From contig DHOX01000049.1 of NCBI GenBank assembly GCA_002409785.1, forward strand, positions 1 to 12,378: 12,378 nucleotides of DNA. Reading direction: 5' to 3'. Position 1 is the first letter of the stretch; each line of letters begins with the position of its first letter. The DNA is from Prevotella sp. UBA5379. GTDB taxonomy: Bacteria; Bacteroidota; Bacteroidia; Bacteroidales; Bacteroidaceae. This document shows positions 1 to 7,228 of the stretch, piece by piece. A model generated the notes under the pieces. It did not search any database. It had not been told where the DNA came from and saw only the letters and a program-made list of their open reading frames with translations. A program made the position numbers and the translations under genes.

Positions 1-12
1 AAATAATTGATC

Positions 13-1908
13 ATGAAAAAGTTAAAAAAACATATATACATAGTCTGCCTATTGGCTTTTGGACTTATTTCTTGTAATTATCTTGACGTTGTTCCTCCAG
101 AAACCGCAGATTTTAAAGATACTATGAAAGATAGGGAGGCAACGCTTAATTTTCTTTATTCTTGTTATGCTGGTATCCCTCTTCTCTATACGGCTACAGT
201 GGATCAATATTATAGTTCTGCAGATGAATATGCTCTTCCTCCTTTATGGGTTAAAGATGCACAGAAAGTCTCTTGGAATGAAGTTTCTCCTACAAACACA
301 GTTGGTCCTTGGAATACCTGCTATAATAATTTAGGACAGTGTCATATTTTCCTTAAGGAACTTGATGAATTAAATCCTAATGGAGTTACAGAAGATGATA
401 AGGTAAGGTGGAAGGCGGAAGTGAAATTTTGTGAAGCATTTTATCATTTTACTCTCCTGAATGCATACGGACCGATACCTTTAGTAACTAAATACTATAG
501 CCAGAATACGGCTACCAGTGATTTCCCGGGCAGAAGTCCTTATGACGTATGTGTAGATTCAATCAGCAACTGGTTTGATGAGGCTGCTGAGAATCTTCCT
601 GCTACCGTTCAGGAAGATGAACTGGGACGAGCAACTTCAACAGCTTGCAAGGCTTTAAAGGCGCGGCTTCTGGTCTATGCTGCTTCTCCACTGTGGAATG
701 GTTCTTTCCCTTATTCGAGTTGGAAAAACAAGGATGGTCAGGAGTTGGTCAGTCATACCTATGATGCCAATAAGTGGAAACGGGCATTGGAAGCCTGCAA
801 TGATGCCATTACCTGGGCGACAACGCAAGGAGAAAGATCCCTTTTTAATTTGGCGACATCAGAGTCAATTAGAAAGAATGAAAATGTACCTTTGCCAACT
901 ATAGATAATGTAGATAGTACATTTAAGGAAAGAGTAATGCTCATGCGTTATCTTATGACAACAACAGAGGATGAAGGTAATAAAGAAATAATCTATGGAA
1001 CAATTATAAATAATGCTTATGCAAATGAACAAGAGATAGGGGCAATACCACATGATGTTACGACCTATAATGGGACTCCTATTGGTGGTTGGAGTGGCAT
1101 TTCTCCATATCTTTTTACTATAGAACATTTTTATACTTATAATGGAAGAGTTCCAGAATTAGATCCTAATTTTCCTGCTCCATCTGAGTGGTTTACTTCT
1201 GCTGGATTATCAAATCCTGATATTATTAAATTAAATGAGTATCGCGAACCTCGTTTTTATGCATGGCTTGGATATGATGGAGGGGAGTACAGTTCTTTAA
1301 TATCAGATGGCTTTCCTTTGGTCTTATCATTAAGAGACTCAAAAAAACAAGGATATAATCCTGATTTATATAATAGGGATAATAATGTTACTGGCTATTT
1401 CTCAAAGAAATATGTACAACCTAACATTAAGTGGAGATCTTCAGATGGAGGAAGTAACATGTCTGAACCTCCTTATCCAATAATAAGATTAGCAGAATTA
1501 TATCTTGATAGAGCAGAATGTTATGCTGCTTTAGGAGAAACTGAAAGTTCATTAAAGGATTTGAATATTGTGCGTAAACGTGCAGGAATACCTGATTTAA
1601 CAACTGCAGATGTTAGTTCCAAAATGACATTAATGGATTGGGTACGCAATGAACGTTTCGTAGAATTATGGGGTGAAGGACAACGCTATTTTGACCTTTG
1701 TCGCTGGTGTCTGGCACCGGAATATTTGAAGGCTGGTACGAGGATGGGACTGAATGCGATGGAGAAGAAGGATCCTTCTTTCACGGAGTTTAACACTCCG
1801 ACGAAGGTAAATCAGCCTTTCCAATGGTCTAACAGAATGTATCTGTTGCCTATTGCCAACAGTGAGCTCTATAGTGATCCTCAATTAGTACAGGCACCTG
1901 GATATTAA
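13..1908 (+). CDS. SusD/RagB-family surface glycan-binding lipoprotein
   Basis: This is a 631-residue SusD-like protein. In the family it caps the SusC TonB-dependent transporter at the outer membrane and helps capture oligosaccharides. Residues 1-21 form a lipoprotein signal ending in the lipobox LISC, with Cys21 the likely lipidated residue, followed by the typical CNYLDVVPPE start of mature SusD proteins. A TPR-like helix pair lies near residues 487-510 (RLAELYLDRAECYAALG). The family signature NERFVELWGEGQRYFDL begins at residue 546. The length is normal for the family. I chose ATG at 13 over an in-frame TTG at 7 because the signal peptide begins there with MKKLKK. The gene is near the left edge, so the expected susC partner is outside the window. 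The next gene follows after 13 bp, so they form an operon. GC content alternates along the gene (about 35, 45, 34 and 47%), which suggests mosaicism. The glycan specificity cannot be read from the sequence. Confidence 0.95.
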   Translation: MKKLKKHIYIVCLLAFGLISCNYLDVVPPETADFKDTMKDREATLNFLYSCYAGIPLLYTATVDQYYSSADEYALPPLWVKDAQKVSWNEVSPTNTVGPWNTCYNNLGQCHIFLKELDELNPNGVTEDDKVRWKAEVKFCEAFYHFTLLNAYGPIPLVTKYYSQNTATSDFPGRSPYDVCVDSISNWFDEAAENLPATVQEDELGRATSTACKALKARLLVYAASPLWNGSFPYSSWKNKDGQELVSHTYDANKWKRALEACNDAITWATTQGERSLFNLATSESIRKNENVPLPTIDNVDSTFKERVMLMRYLMTTTEDEGNKEIIYGTIINNAYANEQEIGAIPHDVTTYNGTPIGGWSGISPYLFTIEHFYTYNGRVPELDPNFPAPSEWFTSAGLSNPDIIKLNEYREPRFYAWLGYDGGEYSSLISDGFPLVLSLRDSKKQGYNPDLYNRDNNVTGYFSKKYVQPNIKWRSSDGGSNMSEPPYPIIRLAELYLDRAECYAALGETESSLKDLNIVRKRAGIPDLTTADVSSKMTLMDWVRNERFVELWGEGQRYFDLCRWCLAPEYLKAGTRMGLNAMEKKDPSFTEFNTPTKVNQPFQWSNRMYLLPIANSELYSDPQLVQAPGY

Positions 1909-1921
1909 AATTAATAGAATC

Positions 1922-3487
1922 ATGAAAAAAATATCGTATTTCATATTGGTTGTTTTGATTGGGGTCTTTGTTGCTTCATGCAGTAATTCTGAGTATAATC
2001 TGGATAACTTAGTCCCTGATCAATATCATAAGGTTGTATACTTTAAAAATGGGGGGAAGCAGAATCTATCACTTTATACCACTCAGTCCGGATATAAAGA
2101 CAGTCTGGTTATTGTTAAGGCTGGCAGTGATCCGAACCTGAAGGCTGATGTGAATGTGAAGGTGTTGACCCAACAGGAAGTGGATTCTATATACAGTAAT
2201 GTGGAAGGGGTGGACTATAAAGTGATCCCTTCAGATGCTTATTCCTTCGATGAGGGGCAGGAACTGGCATTTGATAAGGGCGTAACCGGGAAATATTATC
2301 CGGTAACTATTGATCCGGTAAAGATCTATCAGCAGATCAAGGCAAATCCTGACGCAAAGTTTGTCCTTCCATTACAATTGAAGAGCAAGTCGGATAGCAT
2401 TAATTCTACTTTGGACCAGACTTTTATTATCTTTGATGTCAAAAGTCCGCTTGTCGCTTTTCAGAACCAGGTTCAGAATGAGATGATGATCTATAAATCA
2501 TTGAATATCAATGTCCCGATAAATCTGACAAATAGTGATATGAATAAATGGGATATTAACTGTACTTTGGACCAGACAGAAAATGCACAACTTGTTTCAA
2601 GTTATAATGCATCACATAATACTTCTTATGAGGTGTTGCCAGAGAATGCTTATCAAATCAAGAACTTGAATATTGCGCAAGGTACATTCCTGGATACGGC
2701 AACGGTTTCTGTTGACAGGGCATATCTGCAAAATGACCATACCTATCTCTTACCCTTAAAACTTTCCGGCATGTCTCTCGGAGATCAGGTAGAGATAGAT
2801 TCAACAGTAAATTATATCGTGTTGTCAAATCCTACATACGCTATTGTCAACCCGGACCGGAGCTCGTGGAAAGTCCTTTTCTGTAATAATGATAATAAGA
2901 TGTCGGGGAGCAATTCGGACAATTCCGGCCCATACGCATTGCTTGATGGAAATGTCTATACTTACTGGCACTCTAATTATAGTACGGGTTATGCTTCCAG
3001 TTACCAGGCCTCAGGGCATAAACTGGGAGATGATTATGCCTATAATTTTAATGACTATAATGCTTTTTATGCAAAAAGGAAAACTAGTCAGACCGTAATC
3101 GTTCTGGATATGCAGACGGTCAAGCATCTGGTAGGTGTGGGAGTTACTCAGCGGCAAAACACGAATTACAGTGACTTCAAATCTTGTGATGTCTATGTCT
3201 CCAATGATGATGCTTTTAAGTTCAAGCCTTTGGACCAGGGTGGAACATTGGATGACTATAATAATGTAGCCTCAAATAATTGGGATAAACTCTGCTCGGT
3301 AAATAATGTCCCACATCAGAATGCGACTTACTGGCAGAAGACGGACTGGCAGACCATCCAAAATGGAGGTGTAAAAGGACGGTTCGTGAAAATCAAGTTT
3401 ACGGATTCATGGCGTACGGATGTGTTGAATATGGCTGAATTCCAGGTACAGGAACTGTTGAGTATCAATGGAAATCCAGTAAAATAA
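1922..3487 (+). CDS. Lipoprotein with tandem DUF1735 domains and F5/8 type C-like domain; probable surface glycan-binding protein
   Basis: This 521-residue lipoprotein has a signal peptide ending in VASC with lipidated Cys20. Two related beta-rich modules follow, at roughly residues 38-176 and 178-306. They resemble each other in the segments YKVIPSDAYSF (99-109) and YEVLPENAYQI (236-246), and each is followed by a run ending in a FVLPLQL / YLLPLKL strand. This matches the DUF1735 (BT_3987-type N-terminal) family, often found tandemly in Bacteroidales PUL proteins. Residues about 312-512 look like a discoidin-like F5/8 type C carbohydrate-binding fold: LLDGNVYTYWHS (340-351), VIVLDMQTVKHLVGVGV (392-408), then GRFVKIKF and MAEFQVQEL near the end. 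No catalytic domain is visible, so binding glycan at the cell surface (an SGBP role) is the likely job. It starts 13 bp after the SusD gene, in the usual SGBP position. The domain calls are from recognition, not a search. Confidence 0.88.
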   Translation: MKKISYFILVVLIGVFVASCSNSEYNLDNLVPDQYHKVVYFKNGGKQNLSLYTTQSGYKDSLVIVKAGSDPNLKADVNVKVLTQQEVDSIYSNVEGVDYKVIPSDAYSFDEGQELAFDKGVTGKYYPVTIDPVKIYQQIKANPDAKFVLPLQLKSKSDSINSTLDQTFIIFDVKSPLVAFQNQVQNEMMIYKSLNINVPINLTNSDMNKWDINCTLDQTENAQLVSSYNASHNTSYEVLPENAYQIKNLNIAQGTFLDTATVSVDRAYLQNDHTYLLPLKLSGMSLGDQVEIDSTVNYIVLSNPTYAIVNPDRSSWKVLFCNNDNKMSGSNSDNSGPYALLDGNVYTYWHSNYSTGYASSYQASGHKLGDDYAYNFNDYNAFYAKRKTSQTVIVLDMQTVKHLVGVGVTQRQNTNYSDFKSCDVYVSNDDAFKFKPLDQGGTLDDYNNVASNNWDKLCSVNNVPHQNATYWQKTDWQTIQNGGVKGRFVKIKFTDSWRTDVLNMAEFQVQELLSINGNPVK

Positions 3488-3498
3488 AGACGTGGTAC

Positions 3499-3545
3499 AT
3501 CCCGGTAAGGCGTGATCATGATTGTGCCTGATCCGGGATCTTTCA
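3499..3545 (+). terminator. Intercistronic stem-loop, possible attenuator or weak terminator
   Basis: Arms ATCCCGG (3499-3505) and CCGGGAT (3533-3539) are perfectly complementary. An inner stem, AGGCGTGAT (3508-3516) with ATTGTGCCT (3521-3529), pairs over 9 bp using three G-U pairs around a CATG loop. The structure is followed by CTTTCATTTT, which is only partly T-rich. It lies between the stop codon of the DUF1735 gene and the start of the EEP gene. A partial terminator or an mRNA-processing or stabilising hairpin would lower or separate expression of the downstream genes. Its function is inferred. Confidence 0.45.
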
Positions 3546-3568
3546 TTTTAATGATTTATATAAAAACG

Positions 3569-4840
3569 ATGAAGAAAATCAATTTCTCTTGCTTGTTATT
3601 CCTGTTAGGATTTTCGGTCTTGTATGGGTGCAATTCAGCTAACTCATCTCCGGACAACTCAGCAACAGACTTGAAGGTACACCTGACTCCCTCTGAAGTT
3701 TGTATAGGGAAGACAGATCAGGCTAATGCGGATGATTCTGTGGTAACCAATATCGTCTGGGATGGACTTTCGGGCTATACTTATTCCCTGGCTTTATCCA
3801 ATACCAAGAATACCAGTTCAGAAAGTCTGCCGGGGGAGATAAAAGCACTGAAGGATGAACAGGAGTCCGTGAGCCTTTCAAACCGTCAGATATGGGCTGG
3901 ACTTTCGCAAATGGATTTGAAGAAGGACACGATGGCCCTTCTGAACGTTACGGTAAAAGGGATTAAGGGGGAGTCAAGTATCCAGGTATCAAAGTCTCTG
4001 GAGGTTCATTATAAAAACACTTATTCCCTGGCTCCGCTGTCAGGTGACAGCGTCCGTATTGCCAGTTACAATCTTCTGTTTGAGAAAACGGTCCCCAGTG
4101 TGGATGCACAGAAATGGGCAGCCCGCCGGATACAGGTGGAACGGCTTTTCAAGGCGTGTCATCTGGATGTTGTCGGTACACAGGAGGCTCTGACCAGACA
4201 GGTGAACGATCTCCTTACCGCTTTGCCTGACTATGCACGTTTGGGTACGGACTTATGGGGGTCCTTCAGCGCCACGAATGAGAATGAGGCCCTGTTTTAT
4301 AACAAAAAGCGCTTGGACGTACTTGACAGCGGCGAGTTCTGGTATTCGACGACTCCCGATAAGGCGGGATCGTACAGTTGGGAAGCAACTTATCCCCGGA
4401 TGTGCATCTGGGGGAAGTTCGAGGAAAAGTCTACGGGGAAAATATTCTATGTTTTTAATTCACATTTCCATGTAGATTTTCCTCAGTCCCGGCTGGAATC
4501 AGCTAAACTCCTGTTGACATACGTCATCAAGCGTGCTTCTGAGGGCTATCCGGTGGTATGTATGGGAGATTTTAATTCTGACGATAGTTCAGAAGCATTG
4601 CAGGTACTTCTGAAGAGCGGATTCCTCGTTGATTCGAAAAACTTGGCGACCTCACATTCTGGTTGCGACGGCACTTATCATGGTTTTGATCTTACGAAAG
4701 TCCCGACGGCTACGATTGACCATATCTTTGTAACGAAGGATATTGGCGTGGGGCCTTATCATGTCGTGGATGAAGAGTTGCAGACCGGAAAGTTCGGATC
4801 GGATCATTTACCGGTAATTACAGACATAAAACTACCGTAA
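3569..4840 (+). CDS. Lipoprotein with endonuclease/exonuclease/phosphatase (EEP) domain
   Basis: This 423-residue protein has a lipoprotein signal ending in LYGC (lipidated Cys21). Residues about 35-150 form a beta-rich N-terminal region that I do not recognise. A complete EEP domain occupies about 162-423. The conserved metal and catalytic motifs are all present: SYNLL (Asn168), GTQEA (Glu206), NSHFHVD (His299), GDFNSD (Asp334, Asn336), TIDHIFV (Asp384-His385) and SDHLPV (Asp412-His413). The fold hydrolyses phosphodiesters or phosphomonoesters with Mg2+. Lipid anchoring makes nucleic acid repair unlikely and points to an envelope substrate such as a phosphorylated glycan, a glycolipid or extracellular DNA. 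I chose ATG 3569 because MKKINF begins the signal. An upstream in-frame start at 3512 falls inside the stem-loop and gives an implausible leader. It lies 81 bp after the DUF1735 gene on the same strand, so it is probably co-transcribed. The fold is certain, but the substrate is not. Confidence 0.9.
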   Translation: MKKINFSCLLFLLGFSVLYGCNSANSSPDNSATDLKVHLTPSEVCIGKTDQANADDSVVTNIVWDGLSGYTYSLALSNTKNTSSESLPGEIKALKDEQESVSLSNRQIWAGLSQMDLKKDTMALLNVTVKGIKGESSIQVSKSLEVHYKNTYSLAPLSGDSVRIASYNLLFEKTVPSVDAQKWAARRIQVERLFKACHLDVVGTQEALTRQVNDLLTALPDYARLGTDLWGSFSATNENEALFYNKKRLDVLDSGEFWYSTTPDKAGSYSWEATYPRMCIWGKFEEKSTGKIFYVFNSHFHVDFPQSRLESAKLLLTYVIKRASEGYPVVCMGDFNSDDSSEALQVLLKSGFLVDSKNLATSHSGCDGTYHGFDLTKVPTATIDHIFVTKDIGVGPYHVVDEELQTGKFGSDHLPVITDIKLP

Positions 4841-4841
4841 A

Positions 4842-4863
4842 GGAATTGATTCCATAATTTTTA
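4842..4863 (+). terminator. Weak candidate terminator after the EEP gene
   Basis: GGAAT and ATTCC (4842-4853) can form a short hairpin immediately after the EEP stop codon. It is followed by ATAATTTTTAT. The stem is only 4-5 bp, so termination would be leaky at best. It sits just before a promoter-like site for the GH27 gene, which fits a transcription-unit boundary. Confidence 0.3.
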
Positions 4864-4884
4864 TAAAAAATAGCATATTTTCTA

Positions 4885-4914
4885 TTGCACTGAATGTAAA
4901 AAATAGTATTTTTG
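4885..4914 (+). promoter_or_regulatory. Bacteroidetes-type promoter for the GH27 gene
   Basis: A perfect -7 element of the TAnnTTTG type (TATTTTTG, 4907-4914) lies 19 bp after a partial -33 element (ATTG, 4884-4887; consensus TTTG). Transcription would start near 4919-4922, leaving about an 80-nt leader before ATG 5003. This suggests that the alpha-galactosidase can be expressed independently of the upstream susD operon. The elements are seen, but activity is inferred. Confidence 0.6.
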
Positions 4915-5002
4915 CAGATGGGAAACTTAATCGCCTTGATTAATAAGAACTTATATATCATCTATCTTAACTTGTAATAACAATTTGATTAATACTAGAA
5001 GA

Positions 5003-6181
5003 ATGAAGAAAATTTTTGTTTTAGTGAGCTTTTTATGTTGCCTGACCTTATCTGCTATGGGACAGACCACGGAAAAGTTAGGTGCAACCCCTGCAATGGG
5101 ATGGAACAGTTGGAACAAGTTCAACTGCCAGATCAACCAGCAATTGATCCATGAGATCATTGACGCCATGGTCTCTACTGGCTTGAAAGATGCCGGCTAT
5201 CAGTATGTCAATCTGGATGATGCCTGGCATGGACCTCGTGATGAGAATGGTTTTATCCAGCCGGATGCCAAACGGTTCAGTTCAGGTATCAAGGCGTTGT
5301 CTGATTATGCTCATTCAAAGGGCTTGAAATTCGGCATTTATACTTGTGCCGGAAGTAAGACCTGTGCCAATTATCCCGGTAGTCTGGGACACGAATACCA
5401 GGATGCGCTGCAATATGCCAGATGGGGTGTTGACTATATCAAGGAAGACTGGTGCAATACGGAAAATATAAATGCCAAGGGTGCTTACAGGGTAATGGCA
5501 GATGCCATCCAGCAGACAGGCAGGCCGATGTATTTCAGCCTGTGTGAATGGGGGACAAACAAACCCTGGCTGTGGGCAGGCAAATTTGCTCAATCGTGGA
5601 GAACTACGGGTGATATCCAGAATAATTTCAAGAGTGTGCTAAGTATCCTTGACCAGCAGCAAGGGCTGAGGAAATATGCAGGACCGGGTCATTGGAATGA
5701 TCCTGATATGCTCGAAGTGGGCAATGGTATGCCGGTCAATGAAGACCGGGCTCATTTCTCTATGTGGTGCATGCTCGCTGCTCCTCTTATCCTGGGTAAT
5801 GATATTCGTCACATGAGCAAGGAGACGGCAGGAATTCTTATGAACAAAGATGTGATTGCCGTAGACCAGGATAAACTGGGTGTTGAAGGATTGAGGTATG
5901 CTACGGATAATGATCTGGAATTCTGGTTCAAGCCTTTGGAAGGCGGTGACTGGGCTTTCTGTATCCTGAACAGGGGTACGGCACCTGTCAAGTATGTCCT
6001 CAACTGGCAGAAATTCAATTTTACGGATGACTTGAGCAAGCGTGCTACTAATTTTGACCAGATGGTTTATTCTATCCGGAATCTGTGGACCAAGAAAAAT
6101 GAGGGAACTTCGAAAAGAACAAAGAAGGTGATCATTCCTGGGCATGATGTGGTGATGTACAGGCTTACACCTAAGAAATAA
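5003..6181 (+). CDS. Secreted GH27 alpha-galactosidase (melibiase family)
   Basis: This 392-residue glycoside hydrolase of family 27 should release terminal alpha-linked galactose with retention. A Sec signal peptide (about residues 1-20, ending AMG before Gln21) has no lipobox, so the protein is probably periplasmic or secreted rather than lipidated. The (beta/alpha)8 barrel opens with ATPAMGWNSWN (28-38). Substrate-binding residues are in NLDDAW (70-75), the Cys pair in TCAGSKTC (114-121), the nucleophile Asp149 in YIKEDWC, the specificity loop in LCEWG (180-184) and the acid/base Asp204 in WRTTGDI. WNDPDML (231-237) is also canonical. A beta-sandwich domain fills roughly 300-392. The retained LDD and CEW motifs favour alpha-galactosidase over the N-acetylgalactosaminidase or arabinopyranosidase branches. 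I chose ATG 5003 over an in-frame TTG at 4985 because the signal peptide begins there. It is the last gene of the PUL and has its own promoter-like site and a strong terminator. Confidence 0.95.
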   Translation: MKKIFVLVSFLCCLTLSAMGQTTEKLGATPAMGWNSWNKFNCQINQQLIHEIIDAMVSTGLKDAGYQYVNLDDAWHGPRDENGFIQPDAKRFSSGIKALSDYAHSKGLKFGIYTCAGSKTCANYPGSLGHEYQDALQYARWGVDYIKEDWCNTENINAKGAYRVMADAIQQTGRPMYFSLCEWGTNKPWLWAGKFAQSWRTTGDIQNNFKSVLSILDQQQGLRKYAGPGHWNDPDMLEVGNGMPVNEDRAHFSMWCMLAAPLILGNDIRHMSKETAGILMNKDVIAVDQDKLGVEGLRYATDNDLEFWFKPLEGGDWAFCILNRGTAPVKYVLNWQKFNFTDDLSKRATNFDQMVYSIRNLWTKKNEGTSKRTKKVIIPGHDVVMYRLTPKK

Positions 6182-6189
6182 ATAACAGG

Positions 6190-6240
6190 AAAATGGAAGA
6201 GAGACTTTCTGATAGGATCTCTTCCATTTTTTGTTTTTGA
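6190..6240 (+). terminator. Strong rho-independent terminator at the end of the PUL
   Basis: A perfect 13-bp inverted repeat pairs AAAATGGAAGAGA (6190-6202) with TCTCTTCCATTTT (6218-6230) around a 15-nt loop. It is followed by TTTGTTTTTG. It begins 9 bp after the GH27 stop codon. On the - strand the stem is followed by a weaker T-rich tract, so it may also stop transcripts from the convergent sigma factor gene. Confidence 0.9.
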
Positions 6241-6267
6241 TAGGGAATAGAAGAAATTGTGTGATCT

Positions 6268-6295
6268 TAAGGTTTCGTATGTCCTGTGGACCTTA
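6268..6295 (-). terminator. Weak hairpin after the sigma factor stop codon
   Basis: Read on the - strand, TAAGGT (6295-6290) and ACCTTA (6273-6268) can form a 6-bp stem directly after the TGA stop. No T-run follows it, so it would be a poor intrinsic terminator. The stronger inverted repeat at 6190-6230 may do the job instead. Confidence 0.2.
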
Positions 6296-6889
6296 TCAGT
6301 GAACCTTGTTCAGATATATGGAATAGATGATAAGAAAGAGCAGGATCAGTTTCTTCAGGTAACAGAGTGTACAATAAATATGATTTTCTACTGTGCGTTT
6401 GCTGATATGCAGTTCGCGGGCAATTTCTTCATTTGAAAGCCCGTCTATGCGACTCATCAAGAATATTTTTTTCCGTTTTTCAGGCATCTGGTCGATCGCA
6501 CCTCTTATATATTCCAGTAAACTTTTTGCCAGAATCTCATCTTCAGAGGAATAATCTTCCTGAGGCGGGATATGTTCGATGGACTCTGTACTATGGTATA
6601 CTTCTTTTCTCAAATAATGGAAGGCGGCATGTTTAGCCATCGTGAAAAGATAGGAATCAAAATTCTGAATATGAGCCAGAGATGTCCGACTCCTCCATAG
6701 TTGTACAAATAGGTCTTGAGAGATATTTTCCGAGTCTTCCTTCTGATGAATAATTCCATTAATAAATAATTGAACCTTAGGGTAATAATGCAGGAACACT
6801 TGATCAAAAGATTTCTGATCACCTTCCTGGATTTTAGTTATGAGAATCTGATCTATTATCATATAGGGGAAATCTTGTAAAGAAGACAT
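6296..6889 (-). CDS. ECF-type RNA polymerase sigma-70 factor (Bacteroidales expansion family)
   Basis: This 197-residue sigma factor has only regions 2 and 4, as in ECF (group IV) sigmas. Region 2 covers about residues 25-95, with FDQVFLHYYPKVQLF, ISQDLFVQLW and FDSYLFTMAKHAAFHYL being typical of the Bacteroidales family. Region 4 covers about 130-180, with IDQMPEKRKKIFLMSRIDGLSNEEIA and the helix-turn-helix recognition helix ISKRTVENHI. The last 17 residues (LILLFLIIYSIY and a short tail) are strikingly hydrophobic. Such sigmas often pair with a FecR-like anti-sigma and control SusC/SusD operons, but no anti-sigma gene is adjacent. Upstream is about 450 bp of non-coding DNA, and downstream the gene converges with the GH27 gene. 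It may regulate the neighbouring PUL, which is inference. I took the longest ATG start. Met10 (MIIDQIL) is a plausible alternative. Confidence 0.92.
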   Translation of the reverse strand: MSSLQDFPYMIIDQILITKIQEGDQKSFDQVFLHYYPKVQLFINGIIHQKEDSENISQDLFVQLWRSRTSLAHIQNFDSYLFTMAKHAAFHYLRKEVYHSTESIEHIPPQEDYSSEDEILAKSLLEYIRGAIDQMPEKRKKIFLMSRIDGLSNEEIARELHISKRTVENHIYCTLCYLKKLILLFLIIYSIYLNKVH

Positions 6890-7017
6890 TAGGTTGTTTC
6901 TGGTAACTCCTGTTGTTCTTCAGAGTCGGATATGAGTGTTTATCGGATAACAAGGGAGTCAACGATATCAGTAGTTGATAATCAATGATACGTATGAAAG
7001 AGACAATTTTCATCCTA

Positions 7018-7025
7018 CAAAAATA
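7018..7025 (-). promoter_or_regulatory. Candidate -7 element for the sigma factor gene
   Basis: Read on the - strand, TATTTTTG fits TAnnTTTG. It lies about 130 bp upstream of the sigma factor ATG. No good TTTG is found 18-21 bp further upstream, so support is partial. A start near 7010 would give a leader of about 120 nt. Confidence 0.35.
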
Positions 7026-7188
7026 ATCAATTTTCATGAAAAGAAGAAGTTCTTGATGGTTAAAACTGATAAATACGTATCTTATTTTATCAATGTATCA
7101 GGTTTGTGATGTAAATGAATTTATTTTGCAATAACAGAAGGAGTTCTGGGCTTTCAGAGGATCAAACGATATGGTGTTTATATAGACA

Positions 7189-7228
7189 AGAACACAAAGA
7201 GAGTTCTCGTAAAACTTCTTTGTGTTCT
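7189..7228. repeat. Perfect 12-bp inverted repeat in intergenic DNA
   Basis: AGAACACAAAGA (7189-7200) and TCTTTGTGTTCT (7217-7228) are perfect reverse complements around a 16-nt loop. Neither side is followed by a T-run, so it is not a classic intrinsic terminator in either direction. It lies about 110 bp past the ATPase stop codon. It could be a 3' mRNA stem for the ATPase transcript, the end of a small RNA, or a protein-binding site. Confidence 0.6.

Noticed and set aside
3512..3568. Upstream in-frame ATG starts for the EEP lipoprotein
   Set aside because: They would put an unrelated leader before the MKKINF signal peptide and lie within the stem-loop.
5639..6145. A 168-codon open frame on the - strand inside the GH27 gene
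   Set aside because: It is a shadow of the GH27 reading frame, with no recognisable domain or promoter-like site.
6834..7037. A 67-codon - strand frame overlapping the sigma factor start
   Set aside because: It overlaps the sigma gene in another frame and contains the candidate promoter; nothing supports translation.
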